Positions 14,568 to 29,200 are shown, counted from the stretch's first letter. The stretch is DNA of 64,000 nucleotides from Hirundichthys speculiger (GCA_018398805.1 JAGFBZ010000011.1:1648501-1712500); one strand, 5' to 3'. Numbers and translations are program-made. Notes: a model not told the origin generated them from the sequence alone.

Positions 14568-16025
14568 CAGGGTTTCTCAATGGGGCGGTACCGCCCCCAG
14601 GGGGCATTCTGAACCTTAAGGGGGGCGCTGGAAACGTCAGGGCTGAGAGGGGGCACTCAGACACAAATGAGGGACGCCACGCCTTGAGAACTCTATTTTA
14701 AACTTCCATGGTTTCTCAAGGTTTTTTTTTATAGTGCAAATCTATTTGTGTTTCAATAAAATGTTGTGCTCAGATTTCCTTTCAAAAAAATAAAGCTGCT
14801 GTCTGAGACCAAAACCCCGAGTCGGCTGCTTCCATGACCCAGTAAAATCTCGTCACAATCAAATGAGCCGAGCGGGATCGGTCGCCATAGTAACACCCAT
14901 AAACACACAGCAGCAGAGAAACCCCTTTCCAACACATTTCACAGGCTTCATTCAACAACCAATGAAAACACACAATCAAGACTATGTAATCAAGTTTAAT
15001 CACAAATATTTACAGTACAATCAAAAATGGCAGAAAACAAGAAAAAGTGCCGGCAGTACAAAGCTAATTACATAATTTATGGATTTATTCCATCACCAAG
15101 CAACGTACATCTGCAGACGTGCTGCTATGTGAGCAGGTGTTCTCCAATGAAGCCGGCGCGATTAAAAAAACATCCAGACAAGCCATCTAAAGACTCGGCT
15201 TACTGAACAGGGATTCAGCCAAACTCTCCACATGCAGACAAAATACCGAAATCATCTGGACCTTGTGAGCTCTGGTGCACTCAGGCTGAAGCTCACGGTG
15301 ATGTGTCTCTAGATGTGATAAAGCTGGCAGCAGCCCAACAAGCGCAGGGCCCCCACTAAAAATGAAGAACTGCAGTCGTTCCCTTTTGTAAATAGTTTCT
15401 TCTTTTTTTCTCGTTGCCAGGCCAGGCCTTGTCAGTAGTCTACTCCGAAAATGACCGTTTGAAGGGTTTGAGGTGCATTAATTGACGCACGAGTGCTTCC
15501 AGGATTTGATGAGTTAATTTACCGCTGTTCACGTGAAGTGTGCATGATGTTGTTGGCATCTTCAATTAGTCTACCCTTAAAACAGAGTTTCAACTAATTC
15601 CGCTGTGGTGGTATTTTTCTTAGTTACAAGAATTTATTTACAAATGTGATGAATTCAAAAATAATAACAGGCGGTGTGGCCTTTCTCTCTGTAGAAAGAT
15701 CAATTTGATTTAAATTCAATCATGCAGTTCAATCTCAGAAAATTGAGCCTCACAGTCCAGAAGATCAACTGAAGAGGTTTCGGTCCCAGTGCAACTAAAG
15801 TACTATAGTATTATTTCCATGTTATTCCCTTTATTATTATTATTATAATAATTATTATTATTAATATACTGTCATTTCCATTTCCACAAATTAAAATCCA
15901 TGCTTACATACACAGGCACATTTTTCAGTTTTTTCTCTTTTTTTTCTGGGGGGGAGGGGGGGGGGGGAGGGGGGGGGGGGGGGCGTTCAGGGGGGTGTTT
16001 GTTCAAAAAAGGTTGAGAACCACTG
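14568..16025 (+). mobile_element. hAT (Charlie-like) element, copy 1
   Basis: The left terminus cagggtttctcaatgg and right terminus ggttgagaaccactg are imperfectly inverted. They are flanked by a near-identical 8-bp duplication (ccctagtt / ctctagtt). The layout and CAGNGNTTCTCAA terminus are those of Charlie-type hATs. A (TTA)n run at about 15833-15862 and a G-rich run at 15949-15983 lie near the right end. A degraded transposase N-terminus starts at 15026. A second copy in the opposite orientation is at about 30545-31503. Confidence 0.85.
15026..15360 (+). pseudogene. hAT transposase N-terminal fragment (ZBED/Charlie type)
   Basis: Starts MAENKKKCRQYKANYI, then YGFIPSPSNVH. Further on, in shifted frames, come a SNEA-like piece and KPARLKKHPDKPSKDSAY. 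This order matches the N-terminal zinc-finger region of Charlie/ZBED5-type hAT transposases, which carry a KPSKLKRH-type motif. Several frameshifts and stops interrupt it, and the catalytic region is absent. Confidence 0.65.
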
Positions 16026-16269
16026 CTCTAGTTGGTTCTCCTTAATTGGTTTCCGTCCACTTAAATAGAGATAACCGACAACAAATAGCAAAACACTGGA
16101 AAAAATGTCTTACCAAGTGGTTACGGACAACGTTACCATACCTATAGCTTGTCCCAGTGTCATGCGTGCTATAGCCTATTGACGAGTAGAGTAACATGCT
16201 TTTGAAATTACAACCGTAGTTGGAAAAAAATTGTTTCTTACTTACAGCCTGTTAGGTGGTGGTCGATCA

Positions 16270-16536
16270 TTGTGATGGCACAGATCCAGGTTTTAAGCGC
16301 AACAAATTACTGTCGCCACCGTAATTTGATCAGTCACTTTGGTTGAAATGATCAGAGCACACAAGTAAAGTTGCAGTCTGGTTTTTGAACAAAGAAAACT
16401 CTGGAAAGGGAACAGCTGGTGCTGTTCCAAAAATAAATTCCAACCATTTCTTCCGTAGATCCTCTTTCTTAGGCAAAACATACAATGTAGATTTGTTACT
16501 GTTGCAAGAAGCACAGCCACGAACTTTCTCTGCCAT
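16270..16536 (-). pseudogene. THAP zinc-finger exon of a transposase-like gene
   Basis: From MAEKVRGCASCNSNKSTL the sequence runs through PKKEDLRKKWLEFIF to VCSDHFNQSD. After one stop codon the same frame continues SNYGGDSNLLRLKPGSVPS. The C-x2-C start, the central KKW, the CxxH and the final Pro-containing LKPGSVP are those of a THAP (C2CH) DNA-binding domain. No downstream coding exon is visible. THAP domains occur both in host proteins and in P-element and other transposases. The stop and isolation inside a kinase intron favour a transposon relic. Confidence 0.7.
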
Positions 16537-16720
16537 GTTTTTGAATTGTTAGCTCCTCTTTGTGCGCTCATTAGCAACCACCCTGTCCGCAGACAGCCTG
16601 CAGCCCCAATGTTTTTCCGGGGGCGGGGTTACCGTTCAATGTGACGTAGGCTCACTAGGCTGGTACGGCTTTTGCGATTCCGCTCGTGTTTCAGGCTGAT
16701 TTCTATCACAGGCTAATACA

Positions 16721-17254
16721 GACTACAGGGGTAGAAGAACATTTTGAAGTTGAGCTGACCTATGGTAATTAAGAAAAAAACAAAAATTAAACAGTTTGTT
16801 GTGGAATGAGACCTTTAATAACCCTTGAATTAGCAAACGCCAAACTGAAAAATACGTTACTGGCAGTTACATTTCCCATGTCCACAGTTTGGCTACAGGT
16901 AGTTGGTACTGATCATTCTTTTGAACATAATCTCACCATGAGATACGTGTTGAACTGGCCCAGCTTGTTGAAACGCCACAAATATCTAAGGACTGGCTGG
17001 CTGTTTGAAATCACTTTACAATGCCTCTGTCACATTGACTTGACTTAACTGTTGCTCCATTCCTGTATTTTGTTTGCGTCTTTGGAAGCCAAGTTGAGAA
17101 CTTTTGCTTTTATGGGGAACATTTCAACGATGTTCATTGTTTTTAAAATGATGGAGCCACTGTTGGAACTTTCTACTTGGAAATGTATAGAACGCAAACA
17201 AGAAGTCGGATTGACCACTTTGGATATGAAACGCTAAACAAAATACTAGTAGAG
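16721..17254. other. Intron 1, no recognisable content
   Basis: Short frames at 16806-17048 and 17052-17237 have no recognisable domain. No repeat identified. Confidence 0.4.
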
Positions 17255-18013
17255 TATAGGGATGGAACGGTTACCGGTATTAGGGTAAACTGCGGTGAAA
17301 TTTTGCGCAATAACCATTACCGTTTATGTTTGACTTCATCTCATTATCGCGCTTGAATACTGGGATGTGTAATATCAGGCTCATTAAGTCTCGCGAGGGA
17401 CTCGTGAATGTGTCTCTCGTGAATATGTGGCTTGTAACATAGGCATCGTAACATAAGCATGGCGGAAAGTGGTGATAGCACACAGGACATTTTCCAACCC
17501 ACTAAAAGGACAGAATCTGAGATCTGGGCATATTTAGTTTCTTTTTATGAATGCAGATGACAACTGGTGGAGGACAATTATCCTGTCTGCAGAGCATGCA
17601 AGAAAAAAGTTGCTGCGAAAGGCAGTAACACTTCAAATCTACTGGCTATAATTTTTGTTCCTTATAATTGCTTGCATATTTTGACCTAATATGGTTGTTA
17701 AAATGTTTATTTAAACTTGCACCAGACAAATAAGCTTTGTTCCTGTTATTTATTCTGTTCATTTAAAATAAAATATCTTTCTGTGCCAGTTCTTTGACCC
17801 TTTAATGTCAAATTTTGATAAGATTTTAGCTTCTAATGTTTTAGTATGACAAGAAAATCGCAAGATTTGGTGAAATTATTTAATGTACGTGATTTTTGGA
17901 CATTTGTACAGCAACTAAGAATACCGCGATAATATCGTAAACCGTGATAATTTGGACACTATAATCGAGATATCAAAATTTCCATATCGTTACATGAGTT
18001 TTGGCTTCCCTAT
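17255..18013 (+). mobile_element. Degraded hAT-like element with BED-finger fragment
   Basis: Begins tatagggatggaacggttac and ends near cttcccta at 18010, with gtaaaccgtgataat motifs near the right end. The termini match poorly and no target duplication is visible. At 17459 a reading frame starts MAESGDSTQDIF and continues RTESEIWAYF. After a small shift come VEDNYPVCRACKKKVAAKG and NTSNLLA. This is the BED zinc finger of hAT transposases, with the CxxC pair intact. The rest of the transposase is missing. Confidence 0.65.
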
Positions 18014-19591
<1,578 letters not shown>

Positions 19592-19599
19592 ATTTCTGG

Positions 19600-21867
19600 T
19601 AGGGATGCACGATAACCGATACCGATAACCGGTAACTTTCAGCTCCTAAAGGCCGATACCGATACCGATAACCGATAACACACACATATACCTAAGATCA
19701 ATACATCAATCCTAGGAACAAAATCAAAAATAATTTGGACTCTTTAAAGGAACAGATATTTATTATTTCCACTGAAAAACTACTGGCAAGCCTCTCAAAC
19801 ATTTTCGTAAAGCTATCAAACAAACCTATTTGATATCTCACATCAACTTAAATAGGTGCATTAGTTGCTGATATAAAAAAAATAAAGGCTCCTTGAACTG
19901 ATGGAAATACATGCATCAAAATTACAAACTGAAAAGGATTTTACATTTAAAGAATTTTGACTTGTGGTTGCATTTAAATTAATACCTTTAAAGTAAATGA
20001 GATTCAGTGATTTTTTTTTTTTTTAATCTCATGGAAGCTTTAGATATGAGAGATGAGGGAGAGGACAGGGGAGGGGAGACTGCTGCTGGCTTGCGCATGT
20101 TAGCATTAGCTTGCGCTAGCGCGATTTCAAAACTCCATGGAAGCGATTGTTATGTTGTAGGTGGCTGATCAGGTTTGACGTATTAAAGCTTATGCTTGTG
20201 CTTCCCTCCTCGCTCGGAGGATTCGTCACAAATAACCACCAAACTATCTTCTTCTGAAACTTTAATAAAGCTCCATGCCATCGCCGCCATGTTTGTTGTG
20301 ATCAGCGTTGTGCTGCAGGCTGCATTCAAGGTGTAACGTAAATTCCGACGTTCCCTCGTTTGCTAGTCGTTCTTTCAGCCTTTTCTATTTATTTATTTAT
20401 TTTTTTATGTGTAACATAAGAGGGAAATACTGCGAATATCGATTCAAGTTAGCAACTACTAAAATTATGACAAGTTGTTTTCTGACATGAGGGAGTATTC
20501 TTGGTTTTCCTTATTGAGTAATCGTTTTTCTGATTATGCCGACGTTAATTGAACATAACATTCACTGCCAGTCATTTAAGACTCAGAGGGAGCGAGGCAC
20601 TGCCGTGTTGACGAAAATATATATGTTATTGGTAGGGATGTCCCGATCCCGATCCCCTGATCGGATCGGCCTTCGATCTTAAAAATTTAAGGTGGATCGG
20701 ATCGGCCGATCAACCTTATTATAACACGCCGATCTTTTTTTCATTATTTTTTTCCTCAAAAAGTGATCCTGATTAACACAAATTAATAAAGTAATCATAT
20801 TACACAAACAAAAATATTTTTTAAACTATATACATTTAATAATTTGCACTGAAATGAGGTTTCCCTGCAGCGCTGTCTTGTATCCACCTTAAAAGTTTCA
20901 AGACCGGCGGCGTCAAGCTAAACTTTAGCAAAAATATCAGCAGTGTGGCAGCGCTATAAAATTACAAAGACCGACGCTTCGACTGCGACTTGAAACGTGT
21001 GGAAGGCTGAGATATCACGAGGGGGAAGTAAGAAGAGAGTTTACAACACCACCAATTTAATCAGACACTTAAAAAAGCACGCAGCACCGATCACCGCAGC
21101 CGACGGCACCGGCAGCTGGTGCCGACGGCAGCTTCAAGCGGCAGCAAACGCTCTGTGAAACTTTCAAAAGAAAGGACAAAACTCCCGAAAGACTCGGAGA
21201 AATACAGAAAAATCACCGAGCTAATCGCGGAATGTATTACCGCGACACGGAGTTTGTGGAATACAAGGCATTTAACCGACTCATTAATTACCTCGAGCCT
21301 CGTTCCCGTCATTACATGAACGACAAAGGACACAAAGGTGCGCGAACATGTCCAGCGGGTCTTGAATGAAGTTAAGTTAATATTTTATGTTATTGTTATT
21401 CTGATGTGATTTCATTGATTGCAAAGACTTCTGCTAGTGTTTTCATTGCCTTAAACTGCTAGCCAAGTTCACCTGCTGCTATTTAAATGGAAGTGCTGTT
21501 CTTTGGTACTGAGACTGTTGAACAGTCACTGTTAAGAAAGAAGAGTGTTTAAATAAGTTATTGTTTATTTTATGAGATGATAAAAGCTATTAATCTCAGC
21601 TTGGATGCAGGCCTATTTATTAATGTACACAGGAAATAAAATGCATAGCAAATTAAACTCTGTTTGCCCACTCAAAAAAAGTGAAATCGGATCGGAAAAA
21701 ATCGGAAATCGGCCGATCATCAAAATTAAAAGATCGGAATCGGATCGGGACCCAAAAAACGTGATCGGGACGTCCCTAGTTATTGGGGCTATTTGTCGTG
21801 ATATCTGACTTATCGGAATGACGTCATAATTTCCTGTTATCGGCCCGATAGTTATTGTGCACCCCTA
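19600..21867. mobile_element. hAT element (outer) containing a nested hAT
   Basis: The termini tagggatgcacgataa and ttattgtgcaccccta are inverted and flanked by the exact 8-bp repeat atttctgg (19592-19599 and 21868-21875). Subterminal repeats of ccgataccgataacc are prominent on the left. A second hAT element at 20633-21778 has inserted inside. Removing it and one duplication copy leaves about 1.1 kb of nonautonomous element with no readable transposase. Confidence 0.92.
20633..21778 (+). mobile_element. Nested hAT element with transposase remnants
   Basis: The termini tagggatgtcccgatc and gatcgggacgtcccta are inverted (one mismatch). They are flanked by the exact 8-bp repeat gttattgg (20625-20632 and 21779-21786). 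Inside, 21040-21100 encodes NTTNLIRHLKKHAAPITAAD, the end of a BED finger. At 21232-21330 in another frame DTEFVEYKAFNRLINYLEPR is recognisable as a hAT (ZBED-type) transposase segment. Frameshifts separate the pieces and the catalytic part is lost. Confidence 0.92.
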
Positions 21868-22158
21868 ATTTCTGGTTTTTGCTAGTTTTCTGAAGACAGA
21901 TATTGTCTATATTTAAATTTCTATAGATGCAACCTAATCCAAAATCTTTTGCAAACCAATGCTTTACAACCCTATTTCAAACCGACAAAACAAAATGCAC
22001 ATTTAAAAGTATCATGCGGATCTCAACAAGACCCAAAATATGTAGCTGAATTTGGTAGAAAAAGGATTTATTGGCGATTCTATGAATCCTCCCTGAGGAG
22101 GATCATTCATCAGACTGGAGCCCAGGGGGGCTTTGATAAGAAGATTTGAGGCGTCTAC

Positions 22159-22903
22159 TAGGCTTGGGCGGTATTACGGTAATACCGTATACTTCCGGTA
22201 TTTAAAAATAGCAGCGGTATCAGTTTCAATACCGTCATAAAAAAAATGCAATGAATGATTTCTGTGGTTTAAAGTTTAGTTTCTCTCCTGTATCGCTGTG
22301 TGTACTGTGTGTTCTGCTTTATTTTACTGTTTATTCATGTTCGCTTGCAGCTGATCTCGGGTTTGACCCGTCCTGTTAAGGTACTGACGATGAAACCAAC
22401 ACTTCCTGAGTTTGCTGCTTCATAATAAAAGCTTTCAATTAAACTAATAATGTTGGACTTTTATGTTGAAGAATTTATAGGAAGTGAAACGTCCAGCATC
22501 AGACACTTTACTATAAAGCACGTTTCAGCAAACACACACCTCAGCTGTGTTGCAGGTAGAGAGAGGAGCTGGAGCAGAGAAGGAACAGTTAAAACTACAG
22601 TGAAAAGCAAGAAATACACAAATAAATAACAACTGTAGTTGAGCCAACTTTATATTGAAGCACTGAACTGCTGTTTCGAGGTAAACTCGCCTTTTTTTTT
22701 TCAGGCGCGTCAACGCTGGGAATAGGACAGTTGCGTAAAGCCCCGCGGCGGCGCGCCTGGGGTACATAATGGGGGCGGCTGTTTTGATGCGCGGCGTCCG
22801 CCGGCGGTGTGTGTTCGCCTTAATAGTCGCGGGAATACCGTATACTCTGGTAAAATGTGAGGGAAGTTTGACGGTATCAAAATTTGGATACCGCCCAAGC
22901 CTA
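22159..22903. mobile_element. hAT nonautonomous element with 8-bp target duplication
   Basis: The termini taggcttgggcggtat and ataccgcccaagccta are exact inverted repeats. The 8-bp flank gcgtctac occurs at 22151-22158 and 22904-22911. Subterminal aataccgtata motifs recur on both sides. No coding content. Confidence 0.94.
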
Positions 22904-22911
22904 GCGTCTAC

Positions 22912-25900
22912 AGAAATGTCAGACGTTAATAAAAATAATGCCCTCTAGAGCCAGATTCTTTTTTTAAATTCAGTTTAGTTAAGTTTCATTTCGTTTTATG
23001 TTTTGTAGTGTCAGTTTGCAACAAAAGTCATCTCGAGGAACTTTAAACAGAAAACAAAGTGCAATGCAGTCTGATTAAATAACGTAATTTAAGGGTTTGA
23101 AGATAAACAGGAGGATTTAAAAATAAATCTCTTGATATGGTGGCGTGAGCTCTGGGGTTATAAGAGAGTGATATGGGGTTTCGGTGAGCAGTCTTGGTGC
23201 AGTGTTGTAAAAGAGTAACAGTGTTCTGGCTAAAGAGAGTTACAGCGAACAGGAGTTGATATTTCTATTTGCTATCATGATAACAGAGGGTGTTTTTTTT
23301 TTTATTTTATTACATTTCATTACATTTTATGACATGATAATCAACTTAGTATAACGTATTTATCACCCATCAACAATGACACCTACGTTTTTACCTGCTG
23401 AAACTGTATTCTTTGTTTCTGAGCCGAAGGATTTGGAGAAAACACAGTTTTATTGTGTGGCAATCTCAGTCAGATGCTCATAGTGGCATTTGAAACGTAT
23501 TCAGGTTTCATTGATAGGAAAAACCACGTAGCAACAGCATTTTAATGGTAAAACACACAAGTGATTTCTAAAAGAAATGCACATAAAGAAAATACAAGGG
23601 CTCCAGGTATAGACTCCTGAAGCACTCCATGCAGGATGAACCATACCCTGTTTCGGAGGTGGTCCCGTTCGGTGACACACCCATTACTGATTAATCTGAA
23701 CTGTGGAATATGAAAGGAATGACATGTGAATTTCATTTTAAAATGTCCTATTTAAGCAGCAGCAGATGACTCCTCTTCTGTGGAGGGAAAAACCCAGAGA
23801 ATATGTCCAGACTGGGAAACTAATATATTTACACAGGATGGCAGTATGTCTGCGTTGTTACTCATCTAAATCTTGTTTTCCTTTCTTGGGTTAATTGTTA
23901 AAGAAAACAGTAGCAGATGTAACTTTTAGAGTGTTTGTCGTTTGCACTGTTGGCGTCAGTATGGTGACCTTGATGTTCATGATGCGGAACACACATTTCT
24001 GCTGATCATTCTGGAAAAACGATCAGATCAATGTTTATTTTTCATTTCCTGTGTCTATAGTGTCGGCGTTGGCCAAACAGTACAGTACAGAAATAGATAT
24101 CCAAGATATTTATCAGCAGCAGACCTCATGTTTTGTAGAAAAAAGAAAGAAAGAAAACAAGAGGACATGGATGATTTATTCTCAATACTTTTCTCATGGC
24201 AGTTAAACTCTTTAAAAAGCTGTAGATTGTGTGTGCGCATCGGCTAAAAACAAGTGAGGTGTGAGCTTTGGACAGAACCGGGCTGACTTGTCCCACCATT
24301 TACAAGCTTTAGACAAAGCTAAGACTTCACATTCAACTTAGAAGACACAAGGATGGACCTGACCTGCCCATTAAACTCTAGTGGCTAAAATGTTGCAGAT
24401 TGCTTATAGTTGTTTGGGAGCGTTCCTTTAAACCACTGGGTGCACTGGGAATTTTTCTGGAGCTTTAAACGACCCCAGGGAAATAAAAAACGAAGTTCTG
24501 CACCATTTCACAACCACTTGTTTATCTGCTTTATTTTTTCCCATAAATGAGCAGCATCTGACCTAGATCATTGACCATTTTTATTTATTTATTTATTTAT
24601 TTATTTATTTGTGTGCTTTTTACATCATTAAGACCTAAAAACGCAAAAGTGAATTCATTTATTTCCCAGAAACATCGGCTGCACTTGTTTTAAAAGGGTA
24701 AAAGCTGAAAATGACTTGCACAGCTTCCAGCTTGGCACAAATCGGTTTTGTATTTTATTTTTTTTCATGTCACCTTTTACTGTTTACCAAAAGATTTTAA
24801 TCTCAAATAACAAAGATACCAAAATCTGACCTAATTCAGTTCCTGTCACATGGAGCAGATCAGATCAGATCACTGATCTTGATCTGAAGTCACCTGCATC
24901 GTGACACTGAATACACATGGGATAGAAAGGTTAAAAAAAAAAAAAAAAAAAAAAACTAGCTCAAGTAAACCCTCAGAGGAAACTGTGGTCTTTGCAGAAG
25001 GAGGAAGCAGATGAGTGTTTCTGCTCTTTCAATCAGCAGTTTAGTTACTTTCATTTTTAACAAGTGACAGGTTACATTATCAGATTTTCTGTGCTGTGTG
25101 TTGCTCTATTTGAATTTGTCCATTACTTTAACAGGATGCTGCCACAGGTCATTTCAGGTATTCGGTCACTTCCTGAGGCACGTTTTACCTGCATCTTTGC
25201 ATCGTTTGCAGGCATGAACTTGAGGACGTCTTACTGGTTGAAGTAAGACGTTGAAGTAAGAAGTAAGACCGGTTGGTCCTTGACAGTTGATTAACTCAAA
25301 TATATTTAAATTAACTTGCATTGTTTTATCGATTGTTTAAACATCAGTTTTACACTTTGATTTCTTTGATTTAAGCTTATTGTACAGAAAATTGTTGTTT
25401 TTTAGAAAAATTAAATATTTTTATGTTCTCAAAATACTTTTTAGGAACGTAACCTCATCGTGTGGTAAGTTTATACGAAGCATCTACCAAACTGCCTTAT
25501 TTTTATTATTTCATGTTATAGCTTCTTTATTTTTTATTATTATGTTATATTCCTCACAAAATAATAATTGGTTTTAGTGTCTTGTTACTGGGCCACCCAA
25601 ATCTTAAAATATGTCATTCAGTGATTGGTTCAGATTTGCAGTCTTCTGAAAAAACGCCCGGAACAGATGGTTGTAACACGAAATATCAAAAAAGGCGCAC
25701 CCCAGGGACAAGATGGGTGGAGGCGGTTTTTGTGGCTGACTCCACCCTTGTATCTTTTTTTTTTTTTTTTGAACATATCAACCAGAAATTTGCCACATTT
25801 CTGCACTGTGACAACAAAGAAATTTTGAATTTGATGAGTTTGTGACTTCTCATCTCCATCCATTATCTATGCACACTTAATCCTATCCTCCGTGCACGAC

Positions 25901-26263
25901 CCCGCAGTCATCTTGCTGATTATTCTTGAGCTATTCTCAGATAGCTCTCCTCTTGAAATGAGCCTCTTTAAAAAATCAGTTTCAAGTCCCAGGTAGCCCT
26001 GCCCCTCTGTCACAGAAAGAAAGCAAGTCTTGATAAAGACTGTACAATTACATCCCAATTAAATCTGAGTCATTATAATCCATTATTAACACAATAAATT
26101 CCTGTTGGTGCGTCATAAACCCCAACTATGTGAGTGCACGTCCTCGGGGCTGGCTTGAATCGATTTCTTTTAAAAAAAGATAGCTCATTGTTTGGTCTGA
26201 CTTTGGTCCTTAGTGTTGAGATGTTTTTCTTGGGCAGACAACTAGCTGTTTGCGTTTTCTATA
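22912..26263. other. Intron 2, 3.3 kb with simple repeats only
   Basis: Contains an (ATTT)n run at about 24574-24611, a 22-base A run near 24934 and a T run near 25758. Short frames here show no domain. No transposon was identified. Confidence 0.5.
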
Positions 26264-27933
26264 ATTCAATTCAATTCAATTCAATTTTATTTGTATAGCG
26301 TCTGTTACAATGACAATTGTCTCTAGGCGCTTTACAGAGACCCAGAGCATGACCCCCGAGCAAATATCATCAACTAAGATTATATAATTAAATCCAATCA
26401 ATGATAATGGCAGGTAAAAAACTCCCACGTAGGGAGAAAAAAAACCTTTATATCAAACAGTGGCAAGGAAAAACTCCACTTTAAGAGGAAGAAACCTTGA
26501 GCAGGACCTGGCTCATATGGGGGGACCTTCCTGCCGAAGGCCAGCCGGGTAGAGAAAGAAAAGAGGGGAGACAGGACAGAGAGAGGATGTAGGACAGAGA
26601 GAAGATGGAGGACAGAAAGAGGATGTAGGACAGAGAGAGGAGAGCACAGAAAAAGTAAAAAATAATAATAAAGAAGTAGTGGAATTGTTGTAGGGTGAAT
26701 GCAAGCGAGCTATGGAGGGCCCTTGGGCGTGTGGTCAGCGTAATGAGCCATGATAGGCTCTTGAGTATCAGTAATGTGCGGGTGGGGTGTAGGTGAGGTG
26801 TGTGAGAGAAGGGGGAGGAGGGGGGAGGAGGAGGGGGTTTGGGTTTAAGAAAAGAGAAGGGTAGGATTTCAAGCAAAAGGATGCGATATATAAACATAAA
26901 CAGATGGAGGCAGCAGCACTGGGATGAGATGGCCAGAGGACCAGGTCGCCGATCACCACGCCAGTCGGTACCCAAACACAAGTGGAGGAGAACCCCGGGA
27001 TGGACAGAGGATGGAACTGCAAGTCAGCGTGAAACCCAGGAAACTCTGGCCTGCAAAATACACAAAGAGAAAAGGGGGCAGAAACAGCACAACAAACACA
27101 GGAAAGCAAAGAAAATGGAGCACAGTTTCAGTAGCAGGGTGCTCCCAAATAATTATAAATGAGCTGGAGGAGGAGGAAGGGAGGAAGAAAGGGAAGAAAA
27201 GGAGAAGAGCAGTGGAGACACCACTCAGCAGATCATGCTGGTGTCTCCCTGTAGCGTAGGCCTATAGCAGCATAACTATGACGAAGCTGTGATTAAGACG
27301 AGCTACTCTAGTCTTACTACTACAACTATAGTTATAACTATTAGCCCCTACACACTATAGTTAAGACTAATTGTAGGCTTTACTGAACAGAAATGTTTTC
27401 AATTTAGTTTTAAAAATGGAGATGGTATCAGCCTCCTTAACCCAAACTGGTAGCTGGTTCCATAAAAAAGGTGCCTGGTAGCAGAAGGCCCGTCCTCCAA
27501 ACCTACTTTTAGATATTCTAGGAACGACGAGTAATCCTGCACTCTGAGAGCGGAGAGCTCTATTAGGAGCATAACGAGCTATCAAGTCTTGTAAATAGCG
27601 CGGAGCTAGGCCATTAAGGGCCTTATATGTGAGAAGCAGAATTTTAAACTCAATTCTAAATTTCACGGGAAGCCAATGGAGGGAGGCTAACACGGGAGAG
27701 ATGTGATCTCTCTTGCGGATTCCTGTCAGCACCCTCGCTGCTGCGTTCTGGATCAATTGAAGGCTATTTAGCGAGCTTTTCGGACATCCTGCTAACAACG
27801 CATTACAGTAATCCAGTCTAGAGCTAACAAACGCGTGGATTAATTTTTCGGCATCACCCTGGGAGAGGATGCTCCTAATTTTGGCAATATTTCGGAGATG
27901 AAAAAAGGCAGTCTTGCAAACCTGACTGAAAAT
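26264..27933 (-). mobile_element. L2/Maui-type LINE, 5'-truncated, with 3' UTR
   Basis: On the minus strand the last part of ORF2 is open from about 27933 to 27367. It starts ISQVCKTAFFHLRNIAK-like, then DYCNALLAGCP, LQLIQNAAARVLTG, LHWLPVKFRIEFKILLLTYK, and ends LKTFLFSKAYN. This is the region after the reverse transcriptase in fish L2 elements. About 1.1 kb of 3' UTR follows, ending in an (ATTGA)n tail at 26264-26285, as expected for L2. Other frames in the UTR are shadows. The 3' UTR words (ggcaaggaaaaactcc; gagcaggacctggctcat) recur inverted at about 48410-48480. Confidence 0.88.
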
Positions 27934-28631
27934 TTGTATAAGGAAGCAGATGGTAACAGATCCTTCGGCTGTTTTTAAAATGATCCATATTTTCAGGGTC
28001 ATTTGTTTTTCTATTTCTGCCTTTTGCTCACATTTGTTTACACAGCTCTGGTTAAAACCTTGTAAACTACAGACAGAGGCTTGATTGTTACTTAGATTTT
28101 CCTTTTTTTTTCCTTCCCCCCCCCCCCCCACACACACACACACACGCAATTGTTTCCCAATTGTAACACTTTTTTTTTAATGCAAAGAAAACTGTAAATC
28201 TTGTGTTTTTTAATCTGTTTGACAATTTAATTTACAGACACAAGTACAAAATAAATGATAATAGCACAATGTTTTCAGCAACAATCAGACACTTTAAAAG
28301 TCTTTGAAGATACTTATTAAGATTAATTTTAATAATTAATAATAATTAATAATAATAATAATGATAATAATAATAATAATAATAATTAATTAGTGATTAA
28401 TTTAATTTTAAATTAATCACTTGAAGAATAAACAACACATCACCAGGAAATATATTTCTTTAACGATGGGATTGTGGCTTGTACTGTAATTAACCTTTCC
28501 TGGTGGTTTTCCAAAAAGCTTCAGATGCTTCTTTTATAACCAATCATGGCACCCTCACCTGTTATCAACTTCTACAACAGATTTTTGCTGCTTTGAGTAG
28601 ACCCCATTTGTGCAGGACCCCTGTTTTTAAG
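27934..28631. other. Intron 2, simple-sequence-rich stretch
   Basis: Holds a C14 run followed by (CA)n at 28116-28145 and an AAT/TAAT-rich stretch at about 28318-28395. No gene. Confidence 0.6.
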
Positions 28632-28633
28632 TA

Positions 28634-29109
28634 CAGTAATCCCCCACACTTCGCGGTCTCAGCAATCGTGGGCTCAGTACATCGCGGAAGTTTCAAAAAT
28701 ATTCTTGAAAAAAAATATTCGAAAAAAAATAGAAAAAAAAAATCAAATGAAGAGTACGAGGCTGAAGTGAAACCCAGTCTCAGGAAGCAACAAGAGCCGA
28801 CAGGGGAGGCCCCATGAACGAATATCGAGGCCTGTGATTGGCTGCTATGACGAGCATTACTGTGCCGTCGGTTGTCTGTACGCTGATTGGCTGACACGCG
28901 TCCTCGCGTCTCCCATCTCTTGCTCTTGTCAGCTACGCACAGAGGAGAGATTGTCAAAGTGAATGTATGTTCTGTAGATTTTGCGTACGCGCATACATGT
29001 ATACTGTATGTACATATATATGTACATGTACATCCACATCATGGTTTTCACCTATCACGGGGGGGGGGAGTCACAGCCCCCATTACCCTCGAAGTGTGGG
29101 GGATTACTG
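28634..29109. mobile_element. Pogo/Tigger-like miniature element
   Basis: Exact 20-bp inverted termini: cagtaatcccccacacttcg at 28634 and its complement ending at 29109. They are flanked by TA on both sides (28632-28633 and 29110-29111). The TA target and CAGTNNTCCCCC terminus match the pogo branch of Tc1/mariner. It has no transposase. A C/G-rich run (about 29060) and a tatgtacatat palindromic patch lie inside. Confidence 0.8.
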
Positions 29110-29200
29110 TATTTTCTCTTTAATCAGTGTTTAGTGTCATCTTTCTTTTTAAATTTCATATTCTTTTTTTTACTCCATTTCCTCCTTCTTTACTTCACAT

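Noticed and set aside
26481..27259. Several overlapping frames on both strands, up to 166 codons
   Set aside because: They lie in the low-complexity 3' UTR of an L2 element, overlap one another and show no domain.
28565..28957. 130-codon minus-strand frame
   Set aside because: It spans the pogo-like MITE and its left flank, Phe/Ser-rich from T-run translation.
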